This document shows, piece by piece, positions 18,501 through 26,926 of a DNA stretch of 64,000 bases. Source of the DNA: Defluviitaleaceae bacterium (GTDB lineage Bacteria > Bacillota > Clostridia > Lachnospirales > UBA5962); NCBI GenBank assembly GCA_009779915.1, contig WRBA01000002.1:1-64000 (forward strand). The letters run 5' to 3'. How positions within the stretch are numbered: position 1 is the stretch's first letter; every line of letters begins with the position of its first letter. The notes under the pieces were generated by a model. It was not told where the DNA came from and did no database searches. It saw nothing but the letters and a program-made list of their open reading frames with translations. Both the position numbers and the translations under genes were made by a program.

Positions 18501-19111
18501 AGAGGTATGCCCGTTTCCTCACTTATTTTTATAAGCAGCGGATTAACCCTTTTTTGCTCCATAAAGCCGTGGTCTTGAAGCTCTAAATAAAAATTATCCT
18601 GCCCAAATAGTTCATTATAAAAAACAGCTATTTCCTTAGCTTTTTCGTAGGTGGAGTTTAAAAGTGCCGAAGGGATTTCCCCTCCCAAGCAGGCACTTAG
18701 GGCAATAAGTCCTTCAGAGTGCTGCCTTAAAATTTCGTGGTCAATACGAGGTTTATAATAAAACCCCTCAATAAAACCAAGGGATACAAGCTTGATTAGA
18801 TTTTGGTAGCCTTCCTCATTCTCCGCCAGAAGTACAAGGTGAGAGTACTGTCCATTTCCCCCAGGGGTTTTATCAAAGCGGCTGCCCTCACAAACATAGA
18901 CCTCACAGCCTATAACAGGCTTAATGCCAACTTCCTTACAAGCCTTGTAAAAGTCAATAATGCCGTACATTGAGCCATGATCCGTAATAGCCAAATGGCT
19001 CATATTAAGTTCTTTTGCACGTGCCACAAGGCTTTTTATTTTTGCGGAGCCGTCTAGCAGGCTAAATTCCGTATGAACATGAAGATGGGTAAATTTTAAA
19101 TTATTATCCAC
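15599..19111 (-). CDS. dnaE: DNA polymerase III alpha subunit (DnaE)
   Basis: C-family replicative polymerase. An N-terminal PHP domain starts HLHVHTEFSLLDGS. The palm and catalytic region holds PDFDIDFCYERR with the metal-binding Asp residues, preceded by GPGRGSGAGS; a helix-hairpin-helix segment and an OB-fold (NKQMAFITLEDTFG) lie near the C-terminus. I prefer the GTG at 19111 because families begin a few residues before HLHVHTE. A TTG at 19186 with AAGGAG upstream would add 25 mostly hydrophobic residues and remains possible. Leads the dnaE-pfkA-pyk series. In Firmicutes DnaE works beside PolC. Confidence 0.94.
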   Translation of the reverse strand: MDNNLKFTHLHVHTEFSLLDGSAKIKSLVARAKELNMSHLAITDHGSMYGIIDFYKACKEVGIKPVIGCEVYVCEGSRFDKTPGGNGQYSHLVLLAENEEGYQNLIKLVSLGFIEGFYYKPRIDHEILRQHSEGLIALSACLGGEIPSALLNSTYEKAKEIAVFYNELFGQDNFYLELQDHGFMEQKRVNPLLIKISEETGIPLVAANDSHYIYREDAKAHEILLCVQTLKTIEDEDRMKFEGEEFYLKSPEEMYAIFKGNESALENSFAIGERCNVEFEFHNYKLPKFILPDTETDGAAYLRKLCETGLFERYAEITDKMQTRLDYELDTIISMGFCDYFLITWDFMRFAREEGIMVGPGRGSGAGSIVAYCLKITNIDPLKYDLIFERFLNPERISMPDFDIDFCYERRQDVIDYVIEKYGADHVAQIITFGTMGAKAVIRDVGRALAMSYADVDRIAKMIPFELGINIDRALKINSELRTAYDNEEQTRELLDMSMKLEGLPRHASTHAAGVVISDKPIMEYVPLNNNGGVITTQFSMTVLEELGLLKMDFLGLTTLTIIKHALEQIKISYGKEIDIDNIPLDDKEVFALISQAKTEGLFQLESAGMKNLMRDLRPEDLNDIIAAISLFRPGPMEFIPKYVAGKHTKGEIKYLHPKLKPILEPTYGCIVYQEQVMQIVRDLAGYSLSRSDLMRRAMSKKKADVMAEERKNFIYGLGDDVPGCVKNGIPKEIGEQIFDEMTDFAKYAFNKSHAAAYAVIGYQTAWLKVHYPIQFMAAMLSAVMGHAGKVAVYIDECKKMGIDLLPPDINKGYSSFSVDGDSIRFGLSAIKNVGRAVIEAIVQEREGGGAFKSLNEFINRLESKDLNKRCLEGLIKVGAFDSLGGRRAQYIACYQQILSGASQNRKNNIEGQLNLFEMAGDNGDSSDNLYEDNLPNVDEYTNLEILAMEKELMGIYVSGSPLSAYMEILDKYVTDTSKSFNTSDDEDEMVEIGSSDSGLHDGKNVVLGGIITDKSVIYTKNNKQMAFITLEDTFGTVEIIVFPNIYENLLSRLAIDSVIIVSGKVTMREGENAKLIANDIKFYNDLTSGLTENTNATLWLKIKQGRELEENTLINILGKHTGDTPVNVHYEYSKKTVKLKSNYWVAIDDKLIARLKDMLDEDAVALKYS

Positions 19112-19289
19112 TTCTCTTCCCCCGAGTGTAAAAATCTGATAAAATATGAGCATGAAGTAAAAACACAAAGCGTTTTTGCGGTGCAAGGTTCGGCTCTCCT
19201 TGACCTAACAATGAGACTTTGTGAAACAAAGCCAAGTATAGTATACCATAATTAAAACAAACACAAAAGTAAAAAATAGGAGATATACA

Positions 19290-20021
19290 ATGAAATTACA
19301 AAGACTTTTATCTTACACAAGACGTGCTTGCGATGACTACAATATGATAGAGGATGGAGACCATATTGCAATCAGTATGTCCGGAGGCAAGGATTCCACA
19401 GCACTTTTAGTTGCTTTAGCGCATATGCGCCGCTTTTACCCAAAAAAATTTACTATAGAGGGGATAAGTGTTTCTTTAGGGCTTCCCGGTGCGGATTTTA
19501 CTAATATGCAGAAATTGTGCGATGAACACGATGTAAAATACACCGTTATCGAAACTCAAATAGGCGAAATTATATTCGATATACGCAAGGAGAAAAACCC
19601 TTGCTCCTTATGTACTAAAATGCGTAAAGGTGCCTTTAACGAAGTGGCTAAAGCCAACGGATGCAATAAAATAGCTTATGGTCATAATAAAGACGATACT
19701 ATAGAGACTTTGTTCCTCTCCCTCTTCTACGAAGGTCGAATTTTTTCCTTCGCCCCTGTGACTTTTATGGACAGGATGGAAGTTACAGCAATCCGTCCAT
19801 TAATTTACACTCCCGAGCGGGAGATTGACAATTATATCAAAAATAACAACATAGGTCTCTCTTTTAACAACTGCTCAGTTGACGGAAAAACCAAAAGGCA
19901 GCATATTAAAGAGTTTATTGCAGCACAGGGGGAAATTTATCCGGGTTTGGATGAAAAGGTATTCGGTGCCATTACCCGTTCTGATATACCCGGCTGGAAT
20001 CGAGGGACTTATAATGAGTAA
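19290..20021 (+). CDS. TtcA-like PP-loop tRNA sulfurtransferase
   Basis: ATP-pyrophosphatase of the TtcA group, which activates a tRNA base (C32 in characterised TtcA) for thiolation with an iron-sulfur cluster. The PP-loop SMSGGKDSTALL is at residue about 30. Cysteines in NPCSLCTKMRKG (CxxC) and the later NNCSVDGK (third Cys) are the cluster ligands of TtcA. The 243-residue length is somewhat shorter than proteobacterial TtcA (about 310), as usual in Firmicutes. Ribosome site AGGAG before ATG. The 3-prime end overlaps the recombinase gene by 8 bases. Confidence 0.88.
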   Translation: MKLQRLLSYTRRACDDYNMIEDGDHIAISMSGGKDSTALLVALAHMRRFYPKKFTIEGISVSLGLPGADFTNMQKLCDEHDVKYTVIETQIGEIIFDIRKEKNPCSLCTKMRKGAFNEVAKANGCNKIAYGHNKDDTIETLFLSLFYEGRIFSFAPVTFMDRMEVTAIRPLIYTPEREIDNYIKNNNIGLSFNNCSVDGKTKRQHIKEFIAAQGEIYPGLDEKVFGAITRSDIPGWNRGTYNE

Positions 20022-21084
20022 AAAAACAAAAACCTACCATGAAGAGCTGAATATCAAAAACGAGAAAAAGCTTAAAGCACAAATTACAAAGCTTCCGGAG
20101 TTTTGTTCAGATTTTTTTAGGAGCCTTACCGACAATACATCCTCTGCCACCAGATGCGGTTATGCTTATGATTTGGATATATTTTTCAGCTATCTTTGTG
20201 AGTATGAGGCGGATTTTGAAGGGGTAGAGCCTAAGTTATTCACTTTAGAGGATTTGGCTAAAGTTTGGTTTTCCCATCTTGAACGGTATATGGCTCACCT
20301 TACCTATTATGAGCGAAATGGGGAAGGGGAGGTGCTTTTAGTCCATTCCAACAAGGAGCGGGGCAAGTCCCGGAAGCTCTCCGCAATCCGCACCATGTTT
20401 TCATATCTTTATAAGAAGGGAAAGCTTAAAGCCAATCCCACGGAGCTTATAAACCTTCCCAAAATACAAGATAAAGTGATTACAAAGCTTGAAGTTGACG
20501 AGGTGGCAAAACTTCTTGACGAGGTAGAGTCGGGGGAATCCTTGGCTGGGCGCAGTGCTGTATTCCACAAGCATACTAAAGATAGGGATTTGGCTATTGC
20601 CACTTTACTTCTGGGTACAGGTATAAGAGTTTCGGAATGTGTGGGCATAGATATTTCGGATTTGAATTTTGATATAAACGGTGTACGGATAGTCAGAAAA
20701 GGAGGTGATGAAGCGATTGTTTATTTTGGCGGCGAGGTTAGAGAGGCACTTTTAGGCTATTTAGCTGAGCGCGAAAAAGCTCTTCCCGCTGCAGGGCATG
20801 AAAACGCTCTCTTCCTATCTCTTCGAAATAGGAGGATAACCGTCCGCTCTGTCCAAAACCTCGTTAAAAAGTACTCAAAAACCGTTACACCTCTTAAAAA
20901 TATATCACCTCACAAACTCCGCTCTACCTATGGGACTAATTTGTACACAGAAACGGGGGATATTTACCTTGTGGCTGATGTTTTAGGTCATAAGGATGTA
21001 AATACCACAAGAAAACATTATGCAGATATGGCTGACTCCAGGAGGAGGCAAGCGGCGAAATATGTGGTACTTAGGAAGGAGTAG
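20014..21084 (+). CDS. Xer-type tyrosine recombinase
   Basis: Site-specific recombinase of the phage-integrase family, 356 residues. An N-terminal core-binding (SAM-like) domain covers about residues 20-140. The catalytic domain has Arg in GTGIRVSE, HKLR in SPHKLRSTYG, the second His in LGHKDVNTTRKHY and the tyrosine nucleophile in that last motif (KHY). The start at 20014 overlaps the ttcA-like gene with GAGGG ahead of it; upstream in-frame starts lie wholly inside ttcA. It could be the chromosome-dimer resolvase XerC/D or a domesticated integrase; no element ends are visible nearby. Confidence 0.88.
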   Translation: MSKKTKTYHEELNIKNEKKLKAQITKLPEFCSDFFRSLTDNTSSATRCGYAYDLDIFFSYLCEYEADFEGVEPKLFTLEDLAKVWFSHLERYMAHLTYYERNGEGEVLLVHSNKERGKSRKLSAIRTMFSYLYKKGKLKANPTELINLPKIQDKVITKLEVDEVAKLLDEVESGESLAGRSAVFHKHTKDRDLAIATLLLGTGIRVSECVGIDISDLNFDINGVRIVRKGGDEAIVYFGGEVREALLGYLAEREKALPAAGHENALFLSLRNRRITVRSVQNLVKKYSKTVTPLKNISPHKLRSTYGTNLYTETGDIYLVADVLGHKDVNTTRKHYADMADSRRRQAAKYVVLRKE

Positions 21085-21127
21085 AAATGATGGTATTCTA
21101 CTTTACGGGAACTAGAGGTAGAGGCTT

Positions 21128-23578
21128 TTATTCCACCAATCCGTATTTAGTCTTAATCCGGTCAAGTTTTTCAAGCATTGGCCGTGATATGATTAAGAGA
21201 AAAAACACAGTTGATACCGCATGGATAATATCAAAAGGCAGACCATGAAAATAGGCAAGTAAAAACATCTCAATAGTTGGGTTTGGCTGCCATATAATCA
21301 CACTTGCAGGATTCATAATACCTCCGAATATTATAAATGTAGCAAGGCCGCCAAATATAGCTAAAGGCACGGGGCTTCGGCGAAGAAATCCTGTGTGGAA
21401 TAAAACTCCTGCCAAAAAACCAATTATACCAAAAGCAAACATTTGCCAGGGCGTCCAAGGTCCTTGCCCGAAAAACATATTACTGACAAAGGCTGTCATT
21501 GCACCTACAAGAAAGCCCGACTCGCCGCCAAAGGCCACACCGGCTATAATCACTACCGCTATTACAGGCTTAAATTGAGGTAGCATAAAAAATGCTGAAC
21601 GTCCTGCAACGGCTATGGCACATAGCACGGCGATTATGATAATCTCCCGTGCCTGAGGCTTTCGCCCTTCAAATATCAATGCAAAGGGGATTATAGTTTG
21701 CAGCATAATCAACATTGAGATAAAGTAAAAGCGGCGGTCATCAAGTAAATGCATACCTAAATAAATTGTAAGAGGAATACATAACATTATAAGTATTGCC
21801 GCAGTAATAGTACGCTTAGGAAGAGGGCTCTTTTTTTGTATCCTTGCCCTTTTGAGAGGGTTTTGCGGCTTTGTAATTACTTCTTTTTCAGCTGCATCAT
21901 ATTTTATGTCTAATTCAATATCTTCCGGCACTGGCAGCATTTTGCCGCCAAGAGCCAAAATCAAATCTTTTGCGGTAACAGCACCGGGAAACGCATGGCG
22001 CGCCATACGGTTTGCAGCGGTTGTGTAGAAACTGTTGCCTCTAAAAAACTCCCTTGGGGTATTTTCGGTTACAATATTTCCATTAAAAAACAAGGCGCAG
22101 CGATCAGCATATTCAGCACAAAACTCTATATCATGGCTGACTATTATAATAGCCGCCCCAGCTGATTTAAGCCCATTAAGTACTTGGGCAAATATTTGTT
22201 TATACTCAGCATCAAGCCCTTTGGTAGGTTCGTCTAACAATAGTATTTCTGGCTGCAATAAAAGTACCTTAGCAAGGGCTGCTCTTTGCTGTTCACCCCC
22301 TGATAAATCATAGGGATGTCTTTCCAAAAGCCCCTCTAATCGGCAAAGTTTTTCAATATACGTCAGTTTCCGCGCTGTTTCTTCTTTTGATAATTTTTTT
22401 TCGGATAATATTTCAAGTAAATCTTCCCGAAGGGTTTTCGCGACAAAGAGAGATTGAGGGTCTTGAGGCAAAGCATAAGCCGTATCATTTGTATAAATGC
22501 TGCCGCGATAAGGTTTATATAATCCCGCAATAAGAGACAGCATTGTTGTTTTACCTGTGCCGTTGCCTCCAAGTACGGCAGTTATTTCACCATAATATGC
22601 TTTAAAAGATAAGCTTTTTAGCACATCAGGCAAGTGTTTTTCGTATTTAAACCAAACTTCATCAAGGTTTAGAGCCGGCTCTAAGTCTGTAGTTACAGGA
22701 GTTTTTTCAATTTTCCATTCATCGTAATTAGTTATCTCTTTGGATTTTTCCAAAAGCCATTTTGCACCATCACGGGGGGTTATAGGCACATCACAAATAC
22801 TATGTACACCATCTGCAACAGACATCCATACCCGCATAGGGGTAGGCATTGCCAAAAACATACCGTTTTCATATTCCTTCAGTTTAAGAGCGGCTTCTTT
22901 AGGCGTACCATCAGCAATAATTTGCCCCTTATCCATTACAAGGGCACGTGTTGCTAAGGGGAATGCTTCCTCAAGCCTATGTTCTGTAAGTATTACAGTA
23001 ACACCAAGTTCCCGGTTTATCTTGGCTACGATGGCAAGAAATTCACCTGCGGCGATGGGATCCAACTGGCTTGTAGGTTCATCAAGGATAAGTACTGAAG
23101 GCTGCATAGCCATAACCGAGGCAAGTGCAAGTAATTGCTTCTGCCCGCCGGATAACTCGGCAACAGGTTTATGAAACCATGCTGCTATACCAAAAAAGCT
23201 TGCCATTTCTGCCACTCTAAGGCGGATTTCAGGAGTCTTTAGTCCAATATTTTCCAAGCCAAAGGCAAGTTCGTGCCATACTTTATCCGTTACAATTTGA
23301 TTTTCAGGGGATTGAAGCACGAAGCCGATTTTCGTTGCGGCGTCTTTAGGGCTAAGCTCGCCTAAAAGAATATCCTCAAAATAAACACTTCCTGATTTTA
23401 GACCGTGAGGAATAAGCCCCGGTTTTAACTGCCGCAGAAGAGTTGTTTTACCGCAGCCGGAAGGACCGCAAAGCACTACAAAATCCCCGCGCTCTATAGT
23501 AAGGCTTATATTGTTAAGAGCGGAGGGTTCGTGTTCTTTATATGCAAATATTAAATTTTCGATTCTATACGTTTCCAA
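21128..23578 (-). CDS. fused ECF transporter: EcfA-EcfA'-S component
   Basis: One 816-residue chain carrying three parts of an energy-coupling-factor vitamin importer. ATPase 1 (about 1-240): Walker A GPSGCGKTT, signature LSGGQKQ, Walker B VLILDEPTSQLD. ATPase 2 (about 300-530): GGNGTGKTT, LSGGEQQ, ILLLDEPTKGLD. Residues about 585-816 form a membrane S component with about six helices and the segment GQGPWTPWQMFAFGIIGFLAG. Last gene of the B12-riboswitch operon; a TTG start behind AGAGGA overlaps ecfT by 28 bases. The substrate is inferred to be cobalamin or a precursor from the riboswitch and the transcobalamin-like neighbours, not from the S-component sequence. Confidence 0.9.
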   Translation of the reverse strand: METYRIENLIFAYKEHEPSALNNISLTIERGDFVVLCGPSGCGKTTLLRQLKPGLIPHGLKSGSVYFEDILLGELSPKDAATKIGFVLQSPENQIVTDKVWHELAFGLENIGLKTPEIRLRVAEMASFFGIAAWFHKPVAELSGGQKQLLALASVMAMQPSVLILDEPTSQLDPIAAGEFLAIVAKINRELGVTVILTEHRLEEAFPLATRALVMDKGQIIADGTPKEAALKLKEYENGMFLAMPTPMRVWMSVADGVHSICDVPITPRDGAKWLLEKSKEITNYDEWKIEKTPVTTDLEPALNLDEVWFKYEKHLPDVLKSLSFKAYYGEITAVLGGNGTGKTTMLSLIAGLYKPYRGSIYTNDTAYALPQDPQSLFVAKTLREDLLEILSEKKLSKEETARKLTYIEKLCRLEGLLERHPYDLSGGEQQRAALAKVLLLQPEILLLDEPTKGLDAEYKQIFAQVLNGLKSAGAAIIIVSHDIEFCAEYADRCALFFNGNIVTENTPREFFRGNSFYTTAANRMARHAFPGAVTAKDLILALGGKMLPVPEDIELDIKYDAAEKEVITKPQNPLKRARIQKKSPLPKRTITAAILIMLCIPLTIYLGMHLLDDRRFYFISMLIMLQTIIPFALIFEGRKPQAREIIIIAVLCAIAVAGRSAFFMLPQFKPVIAVVIIAGVAFGGESGFLVGAMTAFVSNMFFGQGPWTPWQMFAFGIIGFLAGVLFHTGFLRRSPVPLAIFGGLATFIIFGGIMNPASVIIWQPNPTIEMFLLAYFHGLPFDIIHAVSTVFFLLIISRPMLEKLDRIKTKYGLVE

Positions 23579-24444
23579 ATTAAATCCTCTCTTATATTAA
23601 CTATGATGGGAAATGCCCCAAGGGCAAAATATACAAAAAATACGGTTATTGTGGATAAACCAGTCCATTCCCCCCTAATTGTGGGAAAATAGCGGAAATG
23701 GTATGCGCCTGTCAGCACCCCTGTTATTACGGTAACCACACAAAAAAGAATATATAAAATAGCGTAGCCATCTCTCTTATCAAATGAGTAGATTGAGAAA
23801 GCAGTGCGTCCAGGCATACCATAACCTCGCGCTTTCATGCTGTCGGCGGATTCAATTGCGTTCTCCAATACCCATGTAACCATCATAGACAGGATTTTAA
23901 TACCATGCCTTGCTTTTTGAAGGAAACTACCTTTTGATATATCTTGTCCTATGCATTTTTGTGCATTGGATATAATTTTAATCTGTGTAAGAAACCTAGG
24001 TACAAAGCGCAAGGATATAGCCAGTATTAGGGATAGGGCAGGTATTACTCTGCCAAACAAATATACAATTTTATCACTTTCCATCACTGTGTTAAAACAG
24101 GAAAACCAAGTTATTACAGTAATGAGCATTGTTGCTGCCGCGATGCCGTACATAGCCGATTCCAGCGTAAGGGGGTTACCATTTGGCAAGTAGGCCAGTA
24201 TAGTAGCACCTTGGTGATTAAAAAGAGGGTTTAGGGCGGCAGTAAATATCAGCATAGGCAGTATAAATATAAGCCCCATCCTCAAAGCTTTTTTACCTTT
24301 AAGGTATAATACATAAGTTGATGCACAAACAAAAGATATAAAAAGTGTGACAGGATGCATAAAAAACATAGCAAAGCCTATTACAGCAGTAAAATACAAT
24401 AAATTCACCGTGGGATGAAAACTTCCAAAAGTGTCTCTAATCAT
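23551..24444 (-). CDS. ECF transporter T component (EcfT)
   Basis: Membrane scaffold that couples the two ATPases to the S component. The 297 residues have about five to seven hydrophobic segments. The first coupling motif of EcfT is seen as ESADSMKARGYG (the A-R-G box that contacts the ATPases) at about residues 198-209, preceded by RFVPRFLTQ. The gene overlaps the DUF4430 gene upstream by 8 bases and the fused ATPase gene downstream by 28 bases, so the three are coupled. Together with the fusion protein it makes a complete dedicated importer. Confidence 0.9.
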   Translation of the reverse strand: MIRDTFGSFHPTVNLLYFTAVIGFAMFFMHPVTLFISFVCASTYVLYLKGKKALRMGLIFILPMLIFTAALNPLFNHQGATILAYLPNGNPLTLESAMYGIAAATMLITVITWFSCFNTVMESDKIVYLFGRVIPALSLILAISLRFVPRFLTQIKIISNAQKCIGQDISKGSFLQKARHGIKILSMMVTWVLENAIESADSMKARGYGMPGRTAFSIYSFDKRDGYAILYILFCVVTVITGVLTGAYHFRYFPTIRGEWTGLSTITVFFVYFALGAFPIIVNIREDLIWKRIESKI

Positions 24445-25231
24445 CTCTTTGCCCCTCCAAGCTCCAGTCTACACCAAGGTCGCGGCCAAGGTCAACAGTG
24501 AAATGCCACTCTATCTTATCTCCGGGGCTTAGAAAATACTGTGATGCACCAAAATTGGGAAACCAGCCGTTTACTTTATACACCCACCCGGATAGAGGCC
24601 CCACATCGAATTCATACAAATTGTTAATAGCTTCCACATAAGCGGAGTTAAATACAGGGGTAAAGCGTGAGGACATATGAATGCCGCCCCGCCTCATTTC
24701 CCGCTGTAGTATATTAAACACGGACTCGCCTGCATAAGCCAAAACCTCTGTAGCCGGAAATATTACACCATCAGCAGGCACAAGCTCGTATTTTTCACTG
24801 TTAAGAAGATGCATATTATGAAGGATCATATCTACTCTTACAGTTAAGATTACAGTGAAGGAGTTATCATAAGGATTAGGTATAGGTTCTTTCTGGGGAG
24901 GGGGTTCTTTGTTTTCATAGGTCTCAATTTCGGACTCGTTGATTTCCTGAGAGGCATATTCAGCCTGCTCTAACTCCTCTAACTCCTCGGGCTCTTCATC
25001 TGACGAAGGAGCAGATAGTATAACCTCTGCAAAGTTTGGATAAATTTCAGGTTCGCCGGCTTCCCGAACTTTCTCAGGTTCATATGAAGGGGTATCAGCC
25101 GCTGCTGCAATTAGGATAGGAGAATCAGAAGGAGGGGCAGAAATCTGCGGACTGCTGCCCCAAAACCAAGCTCCTGTGAGCATTAAAAATATGACGGTTG
25201 CCGTAATTATTTTTGTTTTGTGTTTTTTCAT
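24437..25231 (-). CDS. membrane-anchored DUF4430 (transcobalamin C-domain-like) protein
   Basis: The 264-residue exported protein has an N-terminal hydrophobic anchor (TATVIFLMLTGAWFWG, residues about 9-25), then an acidic, proline-rich linker (about 30-125). A DUF4430 domain (about 130-264) follows, with GESVFNILQREMRRGG, GPLSGWVYKVNGW and the ending SPGDKIEWHFTVDLGRDLG. DUF4430 is the bacterial relative of the small beta domain of intrinsic factor and transcobalamin that closes over B12. There is no SLH domain, so it should sit at the outer membrane face beside the ECF importer encoded next. The cobalamin-binding role is inferred. Confidence 0.85.
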   Translation of the reverse strand: MKKHKTKIITATVIFLMLTGAWFWGSSPQISAPPSDSPILIAAAADTPSYEPEKVREAGEPEIYPNFAEVILSAPSSDEEPEELEELEQAEYASQEINESEIETYENKEPPPQKEPIPNPYDNSFTVILTVRVDMILHNMHLLNSEKYELVPADGVIFPATEVLAYAGESVFNILQREMRRGGIHMSSRFTPVFNSAYVEAINNLYEFDVGPLSGWVYKVNGWFPNFGASQYFLSPGDKIEWHFTVDLGRDLGVDWSLEGQRDD

Positions 25232-25250
25232 AAAAAGCCCTCTCCCAGAC

Positions 25251-26903
25251 CTAAATAAGACCGGCGCGGTTAAGCATTTGATACAGCATTTCAGCGATTT
25301 CGCCGCGAGTAATTGGTGTTGCAGGGTTTATATAAAAATGGGAGTCATCCAGGATCCCTTCCCTATAGCTAAAAGCCAAAGCATTCCATGCCCAATCAGC
25401 CGCTACCCTATAATCGCCAAACATTGCCAATATATTCAAAACTTCCCCATCTCCAAGGTTTGTATCTAATCCGGTCAGGCGTGCCCCCCGCGCAACCATA
25501 AGAGCCGCTTCTTGACGAGTTATAATGCCGCTTGGATTAAAAGCTGACTCAGTAATACCGCTTACAATCTCATAGTAGAAAGCCGTTCCCACAGCTCCGG
25601 CAAACCAAGCACTTGGAGTAACATCATCAAATACAGCAGCAGGTCTTGGGGGAAGCCCAAGGCTTCTTGTAATGATTGTGGCAAATTCAGCCCTTGTCAT
25701 TGTAGTGTCAGGATCAAAGATATTTTCATTTCGCCCGCTTACAATGCCTCTTTTTGCAAGGGTTTCTATAGCTTCCCGGTTAAAATGGTCTTGTATATCT
25801 CTAAATATTATATTTGGTGAGATAATTTCAACTATTCTTACATCAGGGTGCCTGTTTGAAATTGCGGCGGGTGCTATGTTTGTCGTCCCACTTTGCCCGC
25901 TACTAAAAGCATCACTCATATTATATAAGGAGCTCATGCCATTTACAAATCGCCAATAGGCAGTAAGGGCATATGCGGCTTGTTCCGTAGCCATAAGATT
26001 TACAGGATCGTTTGGTGTAGGTCGCCTGAAGCCTCCGCTTGCAGGATCAAACCATGCCATCAGCTTATTAACATAGGTATGGGCTTCACTGGCAAAAGCC
26101 ATACCGAGAGACGTAAGTGCAACTATTGTCTGACCTACGCTCTCAGGGTCGGAAAAATCTTGCAAACGAAGCCAGCTAAGTGCTGTATTTACTGCTTCTG
26201 TAACATGTATGTCATTGGAGTAGTAAGAGGCTAAAGCAATAATTGCCATTGCGGTAATATCCAAATCAAAAGCAGAGGAGGGAAGGTCAGGGGTTAAGCT
26301 CCAGCTGCCGTCAGCCCGCTGAGCCTCAAGTAAAGCTTGGATAAAGCTGTCCCTATCACCTCTGTAAGGCATAGTATCAAGAGCTATAAGGGCAAAGGTA
26401 TCTACATTTATAGTTTGGTTTAAGGGATGCCTTTGCGTAGCAGGGATAAATACCCTAAAAACCTCTGTTAAATCACGTCCGTTGTAATTTGACGCATCTA
26501 TCCCAAGAGAGCTAAGGGCAAGAGTTACGCGCTGGAAATCCGTCCACCTCCTAAGGTCTGAGGGGAATGTGCCGACAGAGGCTGGGTTTTGTATATCGTT
26601 GTTTATTGCAATCCTATCAACTTCCGCAAGAGTTCGCTCAAGGGATGAAAGCCACGAAAGAACCCAAGGATCATCTGCATTCACACGGTTTGCCCGAGCC
26701 AGGGCAAGGACTGCCCATTCACCGCCTACACTGCCAATAACGGGACCTGGCGTAATATTGTCATAAATCCAGTCTAGGGAGCGGTTCATAGCCGTCTCCC
26801 AAGAGGGTTCAGACGCCAAAATCTTATTTGCCGGCACAATAAGCCCAATTAAGATTGTAAAGACCAAGAAAAATGTAAGAATTTTACCCATTTTTATTTT
26901 CAA
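25251..26903 (-). CDS. SLH-anchored alpha/alpha-barrel (prenyltransferase/transcobalamin-like) protein
   Basis: The 550-residue secreted protein has a signal peptide (residues 1-30, ILTFFLVFTILIGLIVPANKILA). The alpha/alpha-toroid repeat domain of the terpenoid-cyclase/prenyltransferase fold spans about 33-335 (GSVGGEWAVLALARA, DLDITAMAIIALASYY, MATEQAAYALTAYWRFV). Three SLH repeats (about 375-550) bind secondary cell-wall polymer. The same toroid fold makes the N-domain of intrinsic factor. The toroid closely parallels the one in the giant protein upstream. It has no DUF4430 domain, unlike its neighbours. Ribosome site GGAGG, 23 bases behind the giant gene. No enzyme role is expected in this context. 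Confidence 0.86.
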   Translation of the reverse strand: MKIKMGKILTFFLVFTILIGLIVPANKILASEPSWETAMNRSLDWIYDNITPGPVIGSVGGEWAVLALARANRVNADDPWVLSWLSSLERTLAEVDRIAINNDIQNPASVGTFPSDLRRWTDFQRVTLALSSLGIDASNYNGRDLTEVFRVFIPATQRHPLNQTINVDTFALIALDTMPYRGDRDSFIQALLEAQRADGSWSLTPDLPSSAFDLDITAMAIIALASYYSNDIHVTEAVNTALSWLRLQDFSDPESVGQTIVALTSLGMAFASEAHTYVNKLMAWFDPASGGFRRPTPNDPVNLMATEQAAYALTAYWRFVNGMSSLYNMSDAFSSGQSGTTNIAPAAISNRHPDVRIVEIISPNIIFRDIQDHFNREAIETLAKRGIVSGRNENIFDPDTTMTRAEFATIITRSLGLPPRPAAVFDDVTPSAWFAGAVGTAFYYEIVSGITESAFNPSGIITRQEAALMVARGARLTGLDTNLGDGEVLNILAMFGDYRVAADWAWNALAFSYREGILDDSHFYINPATPITRGEIAEMLYQMLNRAGLI

Positions 26904-26926
26904 CCTCCGGATTTAGCTAATTACCA

